Source: Lutibacter sp. B2
Lineage (GTDB): Bacteria > Bacillota > Clostridia > Peptostreptococcales > Thermotaleaceae
Direction of reading: 5' to 3'
Assembly (NCBI GenBank): GCA_015686845.1
Contig: JADPRS010000007.1
Span: 1-64,000, forward strand
DNA: 64,000 nt
Of this stretch, positions 48,713 through 56,642 are shown one piece after another (positions within the stretch are counted from its first letter, which is position 1; each line of letters opens with the position of its first letter). The position numbers and the translations under genes were made by a program. Below the pieces are notes generated by a model, which saw only the letters and a list, made by a program, of their open reading frames with translations, was not told the DNA's origin and searched no databases.

Positions 48713-50326
48713 TTATGCGTACATTTCTTTTAATTTATTTTGTATTTCATTACTTTCTAAATACTCATCAAACGGCATTTTTCTATCCATAACTCCTTTT
48801 GGAGTAATTTCAATAATTCTGTTTGCAATAGTTTGAATAATCTCGTGGTCATGAGAAGTAAACATAATATTTTCTTTAAAGTTAATTAATCCCTTATTAA
48901 CGGCTGTAATAGATTCTAAGTCTAAATGGTTTGTAGGCTCATCTAATAATAATACATTAGCAGTAGATAACATCATCTTAGAAAGCATACATCTAACCTT
49001 TTCTCCTCCAGATAAAACACTTGCTTTTTTAAGTGCCTCTTCTCCTGAGAATAACATTCTTCCTAAGAAACCTCTAACAAAAGTCTCTGTCTTATCCTTA
49101 GAATATTGTTTAAGCCAATCAACTAAACTTATCTCTATTCCTTCGAAATACTGATTATTATCCTTTGGAAGATACCCTCTAGATGTGGTAATTCCCCATT
49201 TAATATCTCCTGAATCAGGTTCCATCTCACCCATTAATATTTCAAATAGAGTCGTCTTTGCAATCTCATCGCCTAAAACGATGACCTTATCATTTTTTTC
49301 TAATCTGAAACTAACATTATCTAATACTTTTTTTCCATCAATCGTCTTAGTTAATCCTTCTACAGCTAATACTTCCTTTCCAACTTCTCTCTCTGGTGTA
49401 AATCCAACAAAAGGATATCTTCTTGTAGAAGGTTTAATATCGTCTAATGTCAATTTATCTAATTGTTTTTTTCTAGACGTTGCCTGTTTTGCTTTTGAAG
49501 CATTTGAACTAAAACGTGCGATAAAGGCTTGTAAGTCTTTCATCTTTTCTTCCGTTTTCTTATTTTGATCTTTTGATAGTTGTAACGCTAATTGACTAGA
49601 TTCATACCAAAAATCATAATTTCCCACATACATTTGAATTTTTCCAAAGTCAACATCTGTCATATGTGTACATACTTTATTTAAAAAGTGTCTATCATGA
49701 GATACAACAATTACTGTTGATTCTACATCTAATAAAAAGTTTTCTAGCCAATTTATTGATTTAAAATCCAAGTGGTTTGTAGGCTCATCTAGTAATAATA
49801 TATCTGGATTTCCAAATAAAGCTTGAGATAAAAGTACTTTTACCTTTTCTGATCCAGATAATTCTCTCATTTTTTTATAATGTGTGTCTTTCATAATTCC
49901 AAGACCCATAAGAAGTTTTTCTGCTTCCGTTTCAGCTTCCCATCCATTTAATTCTGCAAATTCTGCTTCTAACTCTCCTGCTTTTACGCCATCTTCATCC
50001 GTAAAATTTTCTTTAGCATACAATGCATCTTTTTCTTTTATTATTTCATATAATCTTTTATGCCCTATAATTACAGTGTCTAACACAGTCTCATCATCAA
50101 ATTGAAAATGATCCTGCTTTAATACTGTTAGTCTCTCTCCAGGAGTAATCGCGATACTTCCTTCATTTGCTTCAATTTCACCAGATAAAATTTTTAAAAA
50201 TGTAGATTTACCCGCTCCATTTGCACCTATTACTCCATAACAATTTCCTTTAGTAAATTTTACATTAACATCCTTAAATAATTGTTGGTCGCCATAACGC
50301 AACCCAATTCCGTTTGCACTTATCAT
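48713..50326 (-). CDS. ABC-F ribosome-associated ATPase, YkpA/YbiT-like
   Basis: The 537-residue protein has two ABC domains without membrane segments. First Walker A VIGANGAGKSTFLKIL with signature ELSGSEKVKVLLSQAL and Walker B ILLLDEPTNHLDF; second Walker A-like region VIVLGDEIAKTTLFEIL, signature VLSGGEKVRCMLSKMM and VLLLDEPTNHLDL. The second P-loop is degenerate (GDEIAKT rather than GxxGxGKT), a known trait of the YkpA/YbiT branch. It acts on ribosomes in translation, not in transport. Single gene. Confidence 0.92.
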   Translation of the reverse strand: MISANGIGLRYGDQQLFKDVNVKFTKGNCYGVIGANGAGKSTFLKILSGEIEANEGSIAITPGERLTVLKQDHFQFDDETVLDTVIIGHKRLYEIIKEKDALYAKENFTDEDGVKAGELEAEFAELNGWEAETEAEKLLMGLGIMKDTHYKKMRELSGSEKVKVLLSQALFGNPDILLLDEPTNHLDFKSINWLENFLLDVESTVIVVSHDRHFLNKVCTHMTDVDFGKIQMYVGNYDFWYESSQLALQLSKDQNKKTEEKMKDLQAFIARFSSNASKAKQATSRKKQLDKLTLDDIKPSTRRYPFVGFTPEREVGKEVLAVEGLTKTIDGKKVLDNVSFRLEKNDKVIVLGDEIAKTTLFEILMGEMEPDSGDIKWGITTSRGYLPKDNNQYFEGIEISLVDWLKQYSKDKTETFVRGFLGRMLFSGEEALKKASVLSGGEKVRCMLSKMMLSTANVLLLDEPTNHLDLESITAVNKGLINFKENIMFTSHDHEIIQTIANRIIEITPKGVMDRKMPFDEYLESNEIQNKLKEMYA

Positions 50327-50452
50327 TTAATCATATTCCTCCATTGTTTATTATTTTATACCCTTATAATATTCCATACTTTTTCAATTATATATTTTAA
50401 AATTTGTACAGTCAACTTTAGATATGTGTCCCTTAGCAATAATCCATACAAT

Positions 50453-51406
50453 CTATTTTTTTATTTTAATTTTCTCAAACAATTCATTTTTCTTTTCTAT
50501 TAATCCATGTACCTCGTTTATTAAAAGACTATCTTTCTTATGCTCCTTTTCTACAAAGTACATTGAAACAGCACCTAAACCAACATGTGTTCCAACGGCA
50601 ACACCCATTTGCATAATAAAAATTTCTCCTAAAAAATCTGTTTCTTTCATAATTTTATTTTTTAAATTTTCAGCTCTTGTTCTATCTGATGTATATCCAA
50701 TAATAATAAAATCGGTTATCTCCTTATCGATTCTATCAACAAAATTGTCAACATAGTGTTTAAATACTTTTTTTATGCCTCTTTCCTTCGCTACAATTGC
50801 ACCTTTTCCTTGTTTCATCGTCATAATGGGCTTAATTTTCAAGATTTTACCTATAAACGCACTGGTATTTGAAAGTCTACCACTCTTTGTTAAATGATCC
50901 AAATCATCTACGGAAAGAAAATGTTTTACATTTGTTTTATAGGTTTCATTAAACCTTATAATTTCTTCAAAAGTAGACCCTTGCTCTCTTAATCTTGCAC
51001 TTTTTAATAATAGCCATCCACTGCCATGACTCATACACTTTGAATCTACAACATGGATATTAACGGATGATTCGGGATTTTCATCAAAGAAATAATCTTT
51101 AGCAATAACTGCCGATTGATAGGCACCACTTGTACCAGAAGACATACAAATACATAATATCTCATTGTAGCCATCTTGCGTAGCTTTTTTTATAACATTT
51201 AAATATTCAGTAGGACTTGGCATTGCAGTGGTTGGTTCTTTATCTAATTCCTCCATCATATTGTAAAAATCATTTGGCTTAATATCGATTCTATCTCTAT
51301 ATAGTTTTCCTTCTATATTGATCGTCAGAGGAGCTATACTAATATGATATTTTTCAATAATCTCTTGAGATAGATCACACGTTGAGTCCGCAATTATTTT
51401 TATCAT
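50453..51406 (-). CDS. DegV family fatty-acid-binding protein
   Basis: The 317-residue protein begins IKIIADSTCDLSQEIIEKY and has CMSSGTSGAYQSA and DVDDLDHLTKSGRLS-like segments (SVDDLDHLTKSGRLSNTSAFIG), with GTHVGLGAVSMYF at the end. DegV proteins (FakB family) bind fatty acids and present them to FakA kinase. It is a single gene with no fakA nearby. The fit to FakB function is inferred. Confidence 0.92.
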   Translation of the reverse strand: MIKIIADSTCDLSQEIIEKYHISIAPLTINIEGKLYRDRIDIKPNDFYNMMEELDKEPTTAMPSPTEYLNVIKKATQDGYNEILCICMSSGTSGAYQSAVIAKDYFFDENPESSVNIHVVDSKCMSHGSGWLLLKSARLREQGSTFEEIIRFNETYKTNVKHFLSVDDLDHLTKSGRLSNTSAFIGKILKIKPIMTMKQGKGAIVAKERGIKKVFKHYVDNFVDRIDKEITDFIIIGYTSDRTRAENLKNKIMKETDFLGEIFIMQMGVAVGTHVGLGAVSMYFVEKEHKKDSLLINEVHGLIEKKNELFEKIKIKK

Positions 51407-51472
51407 TCAAAACCTCCAGATCTTCCTAAATAGATGTATATTATTATTACTATAATAGTTTCCCCTATACTC

Positions 51473-51503
51473 AAAAAAATCCATCCTTCATTAAGGATGG
51501 ATT
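51473..51503 (-). terminator. Terminator of the AAA_28-type gene
   Basis: An 11-bp stem (aatccatcctt with aaggatggatt) is followed on the minus strand by a run of seven Ts. It sits just after the stop at 51511. Confidence 0.88.
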
Positions 51504-51510
51504 AAACAAA

Positions 51511-52077
51511 TTATTTTTCTTGTTTTTTTAATCCTAACTCTTTTAGTAAAAATTCTGTTCTCTCTTTTGTGCTGCCCGTAACTTGAATAAACGAGATATT
51601 CTCAGATTTCAAGAATGTAAGAATAGCTTCATCTATTTGTTTTGCTATTTCTTCATCCTGCCATCTTACGCCATCTTTTTCATACCCAAATTCTCTAGGT
51701 ACAAATATAATATGGTCATACTTTGGAATATCCTCTAATGCCAAAATATATAAATCCTTTAATATTTCAATTTCCTTTTTTGTTCTCCTTTTATCCCCAA
51801 GCATAAATCTTCCATATATATAAGGCACAAAAGTAGCATAGTCTGTTAATGCATACTCAAATTCTTCTAATGAATCTTCTACTCTTTTTTGACCTAAATA
51901 AATACCATACTGTTCAGATATAGATTCAATCATGCCCTTTTCTTTTAAATAATCCGTTGAATATTCAAAAGCATACCCTACATTAAGTCCCATAATTTTC
52001 ATATCAACATATAATTGTTGTATTAAAGTTGTTTTACCACATCGTGGTCCGCCTAAAACTGCTATTCTCTTTGTCAT
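51511..52077 (-). CDS. P-loop ATP/GTP-binding protein, AAA_28 type
   Basis: The 188-residue P-loop protein starts with TKRIAVLGGPRCGKTTLIQQL (Walker A, GGPRCGKTT) as in AAA_28/NadR-like kinase folds. Later segments include YGIYLGQKRVEDSLEEF and DHIIFVPREFGYEKDGVRWQDEE. Its role is unknown; related proteins may phosphorylate small molecules. ATG 52077 is preferred over 52083 because the GGAG then has normal spacing. Single gene with its own terminator. Confidence 0.72.
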   Translation of the reverse strand: MTKRIAVLGGPRCGKTTLIQQLYVDMKIMGLNVGYAFEYSTDYLKEKGMIESISEQYGIYLGQKRVEDSLEEFEYALTDYATFVPYIYGRFMLGDKRRTKKEIEILKDLYILALEDIPKYDHIIFVPREFGYEKDGVRWQDEEIAKQIDEAILTFLKSENISFIQVTGSTKERTEFLLKELGLKKQEK

Positions 52078-52184
52078 ATACATAACTCCATCTCATTATA
52101 GTATCACTTAATTAGTATACTATTTATACAATGTTTATTCAATGTTTATATCTTATCTTTATTTCTTACCCCTTAAAAATCTTA

Positions 52185-52826
52185 TTATTCTGGTTTTTTT
52201 CCTTCGCATCTAAATATTTTTAGTCCTTGTGACAAGAATTTTTCTTCATATTCAGTAGTAACATTTCCTTCAAAGTCACTAGAAGATAAATCTAAATATA
52301 TATTTCGTAATTTTAAATCACATTTACTAAATTCATTTAAAGCAAATTCAAACAGTTTTTCATTGTCTGTTTTAAAGTGCACTTCTCCAAAATTTACAAG
52401 TATCCTTTTATACATTTCTATAAATCTTTCATGTGTAAGTCTTCTCTTTGCCCATCTTTCCTTAGGCCAAGGATCACAGAAATTTATAAATACTTTATTA
52501 ATTTCTCCTTCTTTAAAATACTCTTCTATTTTATTAACATCTGCCCATAAAAACAAAATGTTTTTTAATTCCTTTTCATTTGCTTTTTCAACTGCTTTTA
52601 ATAATACTTCTTCTTTCGTTTCAATTCCTATAAAATTAATTTCAGGATTATTTTGAGCTAATGTAGTAAAAAACTTTCCTCTTCCCATTCCCAACTCTAA
52701 ATAAATTGGTCTATTATTTTCAAATTTTTCATGCCATTTTCCTTTGAAATTCTCAGGATTTACTACTACATATTCTTTATAACTTAATAGCTTTTCATCT
52801 GCTCCTTTTTTCTTTCTTCTTCGCAT
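52185..52826 (-). CDS. trmB: tRNA (guanine-N7-)-methyltransferase
   Basis: The 213-residue SAM enzyme methylates G46 in tRNA. Family marks are PIYLELGMGRGKFFTTLA (SAM site), NFIGIETKEEVLLKAVEKA, FINFCDPWPKERWAKRRLTH (the catalytic NFxDPWPKxRHxKRR motif) and FKTDNEKLFEFALNE. Start ATG has GGAG at good spacing. Single gene. Confidence 0.96.
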   Translation of the reverse strand: MRRRKKKGADEKLLSYKEYVVVNPENFKGKWHEKFENNRPIYLELGMGRGKFFTTLAQNNPEINFIGIETKEEVLLKAVEKANEKELKNILFLWADVNKIEEYFKEGEINKVFINFCDPWPKERWAKRRLTHERFIEMYKRILVNFGEVHFKTDNEKLFEFALNEFSKCDLKLRNIYLDLSSSDFEGNVTTEYEEKFLSQGLKIFRCEGKKPE

Positions 52827-52871
52827 ATTTGTCTCCTTTAGTCTGTCTTTTTCAATATAAATATTATATCA

Positions 52872-52900
52872 TAAAAACAGACCAGCGTTACCACTGGTCT
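52872..52900 (-). terminator. Terminator of the DUF2284 gene
   Basis: A 7-bp stem (agaccag with ctggtct, extendable inside) is followed by a T-run on the minus strand. The DUF2284 stop codon lies in its loop. Confidence 0.75.
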
Positions 52901-53493
52901 ATAAACGTGGAATAGTAAGAATCATCTATCGCTTTATTACTAAAAATTGCACTCACAAGTATCATATATTCAGGCAATTTTCCGCTACTCCATAACATCT
53001 TATATTCTAATATTTCTTCACTTATTAAGGACACATCAAATCCTATTGACTCAAGAGAATAACGTAACTGATCTGGATAAATACACGGCTTGTTATTACC
53101 TTTAGCACAAATATCACACATCATACATCTTCCTGCAAATAAAACTTTAGAATCACTTTCTTTATTTTCTATATTCATTAGTTCTTGATCCAAAACTGCT
53201 CTAGCACTTTTATATATTTCATTTACAACAAATTCTACATGATCATTATTTAGTAATTCTTTGAGTTTCCCATTTAGTTTATTTAAATAGATCTTGCTCC
53301 CTATAATATATGCATACTTATATGGGTCAATTAAATCTACTGTTTCAAAATCATATGGCGGACATGCCCATATTTTATTATAGTATTTACAGTCCTTACA
53401 AAATCCAATAAATATCTTTGGTTTATAATATTTTTTTAGTTTATTAATAGGAATTTCCTTTATTTTATGTTCAAAAGGAATACATTGATTCAT
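52888..53493 (-). CDS. DUF2284 predicted metal-binding protein
   Basis: The product (201 residues from ATG 53493) is a DUF2284 protein, with cysteine groups at FCKDCKYYNKIWACPPYDF and GRCMMCDICAKGNNKPCIYP, suggesting a metal or iron-sulfur site. Role unknown; these proteins are common in anaerobes. Its ATG overlaps the upstream stop (TAATG), with GGAGG shortly before, so expression is coupled to the STAS-like gene. Confidence 0.85.
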   Translation of the reverse strand: MNQCIPFEHKIKEIPINKLKKYYKPKIFIGFCKDCKYYNKIWACPPYDFETVDLIDPYKYAYIIGSKIYLNKLNGKLKELLNNDHVEFVVNEIYKSARAVLDQELMNIENKESDSKVLFAGRCMMCDICAKGNNKPCIYPDQLRYSLESIGFDVSLISEEILEYKMLWSSGKLPEYMILVSAIFSNKAIDDSYYSTFIDQW

Positions 53494-53912
53494 TAGGATT
53501 CCTCCACTAAATCTTTTTGTTTTTTTAACCATTCATCAGCTTCATCCGTATTTGTGAATACTTCCATCAACATCATTGTTCCCTTCATTGATTTTTCTAT
53601 TTGTAATTTTACAACAGAACTATAAACATCTACTTCATCTAAAATAATTATAACCTTTGAAAATCCGCTGTTCCCGGCCCATTGAACATGCTTTTGCATA
53701 TCTTCTGTAATCATTGAAGTTTTATACTTTCTTAAATCACAATATTTAACCCATGACTTATCGTTTAGAAGAGGTGAGATTTTAGAAACATAGTCCCTAT
53801 GATATCTTTTATAATCCTCTGCTGTCCAATATCCAAATATTACTTCATATACTATATTGTTTTTCATATCTACTTTTAATTCATATTTTCTTTTCAAATC
53901 TCTAATTTCCAT
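53493..53912 (-). CDS. SpoIIAA-like STAS-fold protein
   Basis: The 139-residue soluble protein has the pattern of the SpoIIAA-like group: an antiparallel start (YELKVDMKNNIVYEVIFGYW), TAEDYKRYHRDYVSKI, WVKYCDLRKYK, and VIIILDEVDVYSSVVKLQIEKSM. It probably binds a partner protein or lipid; the role is unknown. It precedes the DUF2284 gene with a one-base overlap. Start has AGGTG. Confidence 0.65.
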   Translation of the reverse strand: MEIRDLKRKYELKVDMKNNIVYEVIFGYWTAEDYKRYHRDYVSKISPLLNDKSWVKYCDLRKYKTSMITEDMQKHVQWAGNSGFSKVIIILDEVDVYSSVVKLQIEKSMKGTMMLMEVFTNTDEADEWLKKQKDLVEES

Positions 53913-54103
53913 TTTATGACACCTTCCTAACTTGTTTTCTATGATTTTACATTTTTCCCTTTTTATCTATCATATATTATTATGCAACCTTTATTCAATA
54001 CCTTTTTTATTCTAAATAATAATGTCACATGAATCCAATCCTATGCATAATTTGTATTAAGATAACCAAAAATCTATTTTCGTTTATAAGGAGGTGCTCA
54101 TAA

Positions 54104-54283
54104 ATGGCTAATAAGCAATATGGTGGCTTTGAATGTGATGACAGTTTATTATTTTTCTTTTTATTATTAGTAGTTCTATTCCAAGGTCCTTTTAGAGGAT
54201 TATTTGGCAGTCAAGACAGCTTACTATTCTTCTTCTTGCTACTAGTAGTGTTATTCTGTCAGCCTTATATGATGGGTATATAA
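54104..54283 (+). CDS. Small hydrophobic protein with internal tandem repeat
   Basis: A 59-residue ORF starts at ATG 54104 with GGAGG at 54090-54094. It consists of a short polar head (MANKQYGGFEC) and two nearly identical hydrophobic blocks DDSLLFFFLLLVVLF and QDSLLFFFLLLVVLF separated by QGPFRGLFGS. The two hydrophobic blocks may form a membrane hairpin. Clostridial genomes often have such small proteins near spore-coat genes, which suggests a spore-envelope role, but this is not shown here. It is followed by another small gene on the same strand. Confidence 0.65.
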   Translation: MANKQYGGFECDDSLLFFFLLLVVLFQGPFRGLFGSQDSLLFFFLLLVVLFCQPYMMGI

Positions 54284-54293
54284 AATAAAGAAT

Positions 54294-54314
54294 GTTGGGA
54301 ACAGTTCCCCCAAC
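54294..54314 (+). terminator. Weak hairpin between the two small genes
   Basis: gttggg (54294-54299) pairs with cccaac (54309-54314), with inner aac/gtt pairing. It has only a short T-rich tail, so termination is partial at most. Confidence 0.4.
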
Positions 54315-54378
54315 TTCTTACATATACATAACCCACAAATCTATATTGATAAGGGTTTATGAAAGGAGTGTTTTTGTA

Positions 54379-54687
54379 ATGTTTATGCGTCCACCTATGC
54401 ATCCATTGGGTCCTCCAATGAAACCATCATTTAGTAAAGATGGTCCACCATCTACACCTCCACCACTCATGTATACACCTACCACATCTCCTCGTAGCGT
54501 TGATCCTGGATCAATAAGAAGATGTAAGCATAAATATGTATATGTATGGCTTACAAATGGGCAAGAATTCTGGTTTTATCCAACATATGTAGGTAAAAAA
54601 TCTATCTCTGGCTATAGATGGATTGGATTTATGTGGATTTATTATGGCACTGATTTAGATAAGATTAGTTCCTTTGTATGTTTTTAA
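54379..54687 (+). CDS. Small proline-rich protein with aromatic C-terminus
   Basis: The product (102 residues from ATG 54379, with AAAGGAG upstream) has a Pro/Met-rich N-terminus (MFMRPPMHPLGPPMKP) followed by a basic, aromatic domain (CKHKYVYVWLTNGQEFWFY, then WIGFMWIYYG). No family was recognised by eye; the shape suits a spore-coat or surface protein. The open frame begins at 54292 but that start lacks a ribosome site. A strong terminator follows. Confidence 0.65.
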   Translation: MFMRPPMHPLGPPMKPSFSKDGPPSTPPPLMYTPTTSPRSVDPGSIRRCKHKYVYVWLTNGQEFWFYPTYVGKKSISGYRWIGFMWIYYGTDLDKISSFVCF

Positions 54688-54700
54688 TATTTAAAATACA

Positions 54701-54749
54701 AAATGAAAGAGAATCCTTTTTTGAAAAAAGGATTCTCTTTCATTTTTTT
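54701..54749 (+). terminator. Strong terminator after the small-protein genes
   Basis: A ~22-bp stem (aaatgaaagagaatcctttt region with its complement, 54701-54722 and 54724-54745) is followed by a T-run. Confidence 0.9.
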
Positions 54750-54800
54750 GGAGATTTCTAATTGTACATTTAAATTCCTTATTTTTCATCAGATACTTGT

Positions 54801-54837
54801 ATTGCTAAAATAATAGCACTATAATTATACTAGCAAT
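54801..54837. promoter_or_regulatory. Inverted repeat upstream of hutG
   Basis: attgcta (54801-54807) and tagcaat (54831-54837) form a perfect 7-bp inverted repeat around an AT-rich centre containing tataat-like sequence (54820-54829). It may be an operator or overlap the hutG promoter. Support is limited to the symmetry. Confidence 0.35.
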
Positions 54838-54925
54838 ATTCAAATATTTTTGTTATATTATAATGATGAAATTGTAACTAAAATAGTACTACTATTAAAT
54901 TACACAGTTATTTAGGAGGATCCAT

Positions 54926-55939
54926 ATGTTTAATCAAAACTATAAATCTACAGACAAAACGGTTTGGCAAGGACGAATCGATAGTGAAAGTAATTTTGAC
55001 GCCTTTAGATGGCATCAATGGGTTGAAACGATTGATTTAAGAAAAGATGATTTAGTTCCCTATACTGGTAAATTAGGTTTGGCCTTTATTGGTTTTTGCT
55101 GTGATGAAGGTGTTAAACGTAACAAAGGTAGAGCAGGAGCTGCAAAAGGACCCAGCAGTATTAGGAAAGAATTAGCGAACCTACCTTGTCGTTTTACAAA
55201 AGATGTTCATCTTTTTGATGCGGGAGATATTTTTTGCGAAAATATTAGTTTAGAAGAAAGTCAAAGCTTACTTTCAAAAGCAGTATCAAAAATCCTAAGC
55301 TTAAACCTATTTCCAATCGTTTTAGGTGGTGGTCATGAAGTTGCTTTTGGACATTATAATGGTATATTAGATTATTTAAAACAAACGAACGACAAACCAA
55401 GCATTGGTATCATCAATTTTGATGCTCATTTTGATCTTAGACCTTATCCAAATGGTGGTAGCTCTGGAACAATGTTTAGACAAATAGCAGATATATGTAA
55501 AGAACAAGAATTACAATATTCTTATTTATGTGCTGGGGTTCAAAAACATAGAAATACTGTTGATTTGTTTAAAACAGCAGATAGCCTTGGTGCTACTTAC
55601 ATTCTAGCAAGAGAGTTTGTAAATAGCGACAATTGGCATATATTAGAAGCCTTAGATGATTTCATTAAACGTCAAGATCATATTTATGTAACCATATGTT
55701 CAGATGTATTTTCATCCGCTTTTGCTCCTGGTGTAAGTGCAACACAACCACTAGGCATCGATCCAACAAAAGCAGTAAAATTTCTTAACTATATTCTAAA
55801 ATCTAATAAAGTAATAAGTTTTGATATAGCTGAAGTTTCACCAAGATTTGACCAAGACAATACGACTGCAAACTTAGCTTCAGCATTAATTTTCTCAATG
55901 ATTAATGCACTAGCTCAAATCCAAAACTTATCTCTTTAA
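54926..55939 (+). CDS. hutG: Formimidoylglutamase (arginase family)
   Basis: The 337-residue enzyme of the arginase/ureohydrolase fold hydrolyses N-formimino-glutamate to glutamate and formamide, the last step of histidine breakdown. The metal motifs are VLGGGHEVAFG, IINFDAHFDLRPY and ICSDVFSSAFAPGVSATQPLG. It starts with GGAGG at good spacing. No other hut genes are in the window, so the assignment of substrate rests on the family shape (NKGRAGAAKGPSSIR) and third motif. Confidence 0.85.
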   Translation: MFNQNYKSTDKTVWQGRIDSESNFDAFRWHQWVETIDLRKDDLVPYTGKLGLAFIGFCCDEGVKRNKGRAGAAKGPSSIRKELANLPCRFTKDVHLFDAGDIFCENISLEESQSLLSKAVSKILSLNLFPIVLGGGHEVAFGHYNGILDYLKQTNDKPSIGIINFDAHFDLRPYPNGGSSGTMFRQIADICKEQELQYSYLCAGVQKHRNTVDLFKTADSLGATYILAREFVNSDNWHILEALDDFIKRQDHIYVTICSDVFSSAFAPGVSATQPLGIDPTKAVKFLNYILKSNKVISFDIAEVSPRFDQDNTTANLASALIFSMINALAQIQNLSL

Positions 55940-55952
55940 GAATTTTTACTCA

Positions 55953-55989
55953 TAAAAAAATACCGATTTATTCAATCGGTATTTTTTTA
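55953..55989. terminator. Bidirectional terminator between hutG and the cyclophilin gene
   Basis: A 14-bp stem (aaaaaaataccgat with atcggtattttttt) with A/T runs lies between convergent genes. Confidence 0.9.
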
Positions 55990-55993
55990 TATT

Positions 55994-56620
55994 CTACTCT
56001 AATACAGTTACTTTTTTTATTATTACATCCACTTCTGGAACAGACTCGTCTCCTGAATAAGGATCTTTTTTCACAGATGTATCTGCTATTTTATCTAACG
56101 TATCTTCTCCCTCTATTAACTTTCCAAATGCTGCATATTGACCATCTAGAAAACTTCCATCTCCATCCATTATGAAAAACTGGCTACTTGCTGAATCAGG
56201 AGATGCACTACGAGCCATAGAAATGGTCCCTTTAACATGCTTTAGTGTATTCTGTGAAAATCCATTTCCCTCAAATTCACCTTTAATGTTATTATCAGAC
56301 CCTCCAGTACCATCTCCTTTAGGATCTCCACCTTGAACCATAAAATCTTTCATTATTCTATGGAATTTTAAACCATCATAAAAACCAGATTTAGAAAGAT
56401 CAACAAAGTTTTTTACAGTTTCAGGTGCAAATTCAGGATATAGTTCAAACACCATCTTCCCTCCATCTTGAATTTCAATCTGCACTTTTGCATGTTCTGC
56501 TGTCTCATTTGTTTGAGCATCCTCTTTTTCATTTTTACCACTACATCCTGTAACAATCACCATCATTCCCAATATAATCATAGAAACCATAATAATTTTT
56601 TTAACATATGTATTTTTCAT
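55994..56620 (-). CDS. Cyclophilin-type peptidyl-prolyl isomerase lipoprotein
   Basis: The product (208 residues from ATG 56620) has a lipoprotein signal peptide with lipobox VTGC and an acidic linker, then a cyclophilin domain: VQIEIQDGGKMVFELYPE, KFHRIMKDFMVQGGDPKGDGTGG, GTISMARSASPDSASSQFFIM and FGKLIEGEDTLDKI. It helps fold proteins outside the membrane. AGGAG lies 8 bases upstream; GTG at 56629 is a less likely start. Its start is close behind the protease gene stop. Confidence 0.92.
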   Translation of the reverse strand: MKNTYVKKIIMVSMIILGMMVIVTGCSGKNEKEDAQTNETAEHAKVQIEIQDGGKMVFELYPEFAPETVKNFVDLSKSGFYDGLKFHRIMKDFMVQGGDPKGDGTGGSDNNIKGEFEGNGFSQNTLKHVKGTISMARSASPDSASSQFFIMDGDGSFLDGQYAAFGKLIEGEDTLDKIADTSVKKDPYSGDESVPEVDVIIKKVTVLE

Positions 56621-56642
56621 CACGTTCACTCCTCATCTTAAT

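Noticed and set aside
48713-50326. Antibiotic-resistance ABC-F
   Set aside because: The sequence is of the YkpA/YbiT housekeeping branch with the degenerate second P-loop, without the long linker of resistance ABC-F proteins.
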